Shown here in pieces: positions 62,084-64,000 of a stretch of 64,000 nucleotides of DNA; position 1 is the first letter of the stretch, and every line of letters begins with the position of its first letter. This stretch comes from Limnohabitans sp. Rim28 (lineage in GTDB: Bacteria; Pseudomonadota; Gammaproteobacteria; Burkholderiales; Burkholderiaceae_C): assembly GCF_000293865.2 (NCBI RefSeq), contig NZ_ALKN02000001.1, forward strand, positions 248,001-312,000, given 5' to 3'. The position numbers and the translations under genes were made by a program. Below the pieces are notes generated by a model. The model was not told where the DNA came from. It ran no database searches and was given only the letters and a program-made list of their open reading frames with translations.

Positions 62084-62734
62084 TCAATACGCCACCGGAA
62101 CCGGATCCAGCGAGCGCCAAATATACCAAGTTGCTACGGTGGCATAGGGGCTCCAGGCTTGGGCCACCTCACGGGCATCGCTGCGACTGACCGGCTCACC
62201 GGAAAAGTAGTTGCGGCTGATGCCATTGATCAAACCCACATCATCGAGTGGCAACACATTGGGCCGAAGCAAGTGGAAAATCAGGAACATTTCAGCCGTC
62301 CAACGGCCAATGCCCCGGATGGCCACCAGTTCGTCAATGATGGCCTCGTCGTCCATCTCTTGCCAAGCCTTGACGTGCACAGCGCCAGAGCTGAAGTGAA
62401 CGGCCAGATCGACCAGGTACTCGACTTTGCGCACCGACAGGCCTGCAGCACGCATGTCGTCCACTTTGAGCTTGAGGACGGCCGCAGGGGTCATGCGCTT
62501 GCTCAGCAAGGCAAAACGATCCCAAACGGTTTGGGCTGCTTTGACCGATATTTGTTGGCCCACGATGGACCGCGCCAAGGTCACAAAGGCATCGCCCCTT
62601 GTCTCGAGAATGGCATCGCCAAATTGCGGGATCAGTTTTTTCATGACCCGGTCTTTTTTGGCCAGGTGTGCACAGGCCTCCGCCCAATAGGCCGGCGTGA
62701 CCGGCACAACGGTGGCCACCACAGTCGCGCTCAT
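62084..62734 (-). CDS. DNA-3-methyladenine glycosylase (AlkA-like, HhH-GPD)
   Basis: A 216-residue HhH-GPD DNA glycosylase: [18 protein letters not shown], the helix-hairpin-helix [15 protein letters not shown] and the catalytic Asp in [13 protein letters not shown]. It removes alkylated bases. It lacks the N-terminal domain of E. coli AlkA, as many short members do, and it lacks the Cys cluster of Nth/MutY. The start at 62734 overlaps the cysS stop (ATGA); a longer version adds five residues. Confidence 0.9.
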   Translation of the reverse strand: MSATVVATVVPVTPAYWAEACAHLAKKDRVMKKLIPQFGDAILETRGDAFVTLARSIVGQQISVKAAQTVWDRFALLSKRMTPAAVLKLKVDDMRAAGLSVRKVEYLVDLAVHFSSGAVHVKAWQEMDDEAIIDELVAIRGIGRWTAEMFLIFHLLRPNVLPLDDVGLINGISRNYFSGEPVSRSDAREVAQAWSPYATVATWYIWRSLDPVPVAY

Positions 62735-64000
62735 GGCGCCGCCTCCCATGTGGTGCCCGAAGCCGAGTCTTTCAGCACAATGCCTTGGGCCAGCAAGTCG
62801 TTGCGGATGCGGTCGGCCTCGGCAAAGTTTTTGGCCTTTTTGGCGTCGGCACGGGCTTGAATGTGCGCCTGAATGGCCGCCTCATCCAAACCGGCACCCG
62901 CCTGCAAGTAAACCGTCGGGTCGGTCTGCAGCAAGCCGAGCAAGCCACCCAAAGCCTTGAGCAGGCCTGCGCGCTCGGCCGAACCATGGCGGTTGACCTC
63001 GCCCGCCAACTCAAACAGCACGGCCACCGCCTCGGGTGTGCCAAAGTCCTCGTCCATGGCGGCTTTGAAGCGTGCTGCCAGGGGCTCGGCCCAGTCGATC
63101 TGGATGTCGGCCGGTGGCACGGCTTGCAGTGCGGTGTACAGGCGCTTTAAAGCGCCTTTGGCGTCGTTCAGGTGCACATCGCTGTAATTGAGCGAACTGC
63201 GGTAATGGCTGCGCACGATGAAAAAGCGCACGGTCTCAGGGTCGAATTCTTTCAGCACATCACGGATGGTGAAAAAGTTGCCCAGGCTCTTGGACATCTT
63301 CTCGTTGTCCACATTGATGAAGCCGTTGTGCATCCAATAGCGGGCCAGAGGCTGACCGTTGGCGCCTTCGCTTTGGGCAATTTCGTTTTCGTGGTGCGGA
63401 AACTGCAAATCGGCCCCGCCACCGTGGATGTCAAAAGTCTGGCCCAGCAGCTCGCAAGCCATGGCCGAGCACTCGATGTGCCAGCCGGGGCGGCCTGTGC
63501 CAAAGGGGCTGGCCCATTTCACGTCTTCGGGCTCGGTGGGCTTGGCACTCTTCCAGAGCACAAAGTCCAGCGGGTCTTGCTTGTCCGTCTCCACGGCCAC
63601 ACGCTCCCCGGCATTCAATTCGTCCAGCGACTTGCCGGACAACTTGCCGTAACCCGCAAACTTGCGGACCGAATAGTTCATGTCCCCGTTGCCAGCGCGG
63701 TAAGCCAAGCCTTTTTGCGCCAGCGTGCCAATCATGCTCAGCATTTGGGGCACGTAATCGGTGGCGCGGGGCTCGTGTTGGGGGCGTTCAATGCCCAAAG
63801 CATCGGCGTCCTGGTGCAGCGCATCGATCATGCGGTCGGTCAAGCTGCGGATGGTTTCGCCGTTTTCCAAGGCGCGTTTGATGATCTTGTCGTCAATATC
63901 GGTCACGTTGCGCACATAAGTCACCCGGTAGCCACTGGCTTTGAGCCAACGTTGAACCACATCGAACGCAATCATTGAACGGGCATGGCCCAGATGGCAC
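62731..64000 (-). CDS. cysS: Cysteinyl-tRNA synthetase, C-terminal part (N terminus beyond window)
   Basis: The frame is open to the window edge, where the codons read [15 protein letters not shown], the known CysS segment, so the gene starts outside. About 422 residues are visible. It shows the class I KMSKS motif ([10 protein letters not shown]), zinc ligands in [10 protein letters not shown] and [11 protein letters not shown], and a C-terminal helical anticodon domain. It charges tRNA-Cys. It overlaps the glycosylase start by four bases. Confidence 0.96.
   Translation of the reverse strand, partial: CHLGHARSMIAFDVVQRWLKASGYRVTYVRNVTDIDDKIIKRALENGETIRSLTDRMIDALHQDADALGIERPQHEPRATDYVPQMLSMIGTLAQKGLAYRAGNGDMNYSVRKFAGYGKLSGKSLDELNAGERVAVETDKQDPLDFVLWKSAKPTEPEDVKWASPFGTGRPGWHIECSAMACELLGQTFDIHGGGADLQFPHHENEIAQSEGANGQPLARYWMHNGFINVDNEKMSKSLGNFFTIRDVLKEFDPETVRFFIVRSHYRSSLNYSDVHLNDAKGALKRLYTALQAVPPADIQIDWAEPLAARFKAAMDEDFGTPEAVAVLFELAGEVNRHGSAERAGLLKALGGLLGLLQTDPTVYLQAGAGLDEAAIQAHIQARADAKKAKNFAEADRIRNDLLAQGIVLKDSASGTTWEAAP

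Overview
The window is a contiguous piece of a betaproteobacterial chromosome. Gene content and order point to Burkholderiales, most likely Comamonadaceae and perhaps a freshwater Limnohabitans/Rhodoferax-type organism. The evidence is: tig-clpP-clpX-lon; surE-pcm-nlpD-rlmD; cysS-alkA-accA-tilS-lysC-tRNA-Ser; several Bug/Tct periplasmic binding proteins; and a cbb3 oxidase cluster next to hemN and an FNR regulator. The taxon is inferred from synteny and protein style, not from a marker gene. No rRNA, CRISPR array, transposase or integrase was found.

Layout. 1-2200 is a three-gene run (DUF802-type coiled-coil protein, MotB/OmpA-like protein, DUF2894 protein) with ATGA overlaps, ending against a convergent glutaredoxin. 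2459-8125 is a complete cobalamin uptake operon on the minus strand: riboswitch, btuB-like receptor, a binding protein without signal peptide, btuF, btuC and btuD. 8173-9046 holds a TIGR02449/ZapB-like gene, zapA and 6S RNA. 9081-16302 looks like an accessory catabolic module: FAH-family hydrolase, ketopantoate-reductase-like enzyme, TctCBA transporter, acyl-CoA ligase and TSUP permease.

16327-27610 is the microaerobic respiration block: a DsbD/UreH-type membrane protein, hemN, fnr, fixH, ccoG, ccoPQON, ccoS, ccoI and a universal stress gene. Four FNR-type boxes tie it together. CcoNOPQ form the oxidase; CcoG, CcoI, CcoS and FixH serve its copper and heme assembly; HemN supplies heme without oxygen; Fnr senses oxygen. 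27644-31152 carries matB, a Bug protein with a Tat-like signal, and lgt. 31278-39567 carries ilvD, a GlcG-type gene, a BI-1 membrane protein, rlmD, nlpD, pcm, surE and a quinone oxidoreductase. No rpoS lies between nlpD and rlmD.

39653-45923 is the proteostasis block (tRNA-Gly, lon, clpX, clpP, tig, tRNA-Leu). lon has an apparent one-base frameshift just after its canonical start. 46041-54969 holds an RND efflux pair, two squalene/phytoene-synthase-type genes, a GST, a HAD hydrolase and hemH.

54977-58633 is a small, AT-richer island between hemH and tRNA-Ser(GCU). It encodes arsR, a low-molecular-weight-phosphatase-type arsC, an aquaporin-like channel, a glutaredoxin-type arsC, arsH and a small excisionase-like HTH protein. 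No ArsB or ACR3 pump is present, and an 11-bp direct repeat is shared between the left edge and the tRNA 3' end. 58651-64000 returns to core genes: lysC, tilS, accA, a DNA glycosylase and the C-terminal part of cysS.
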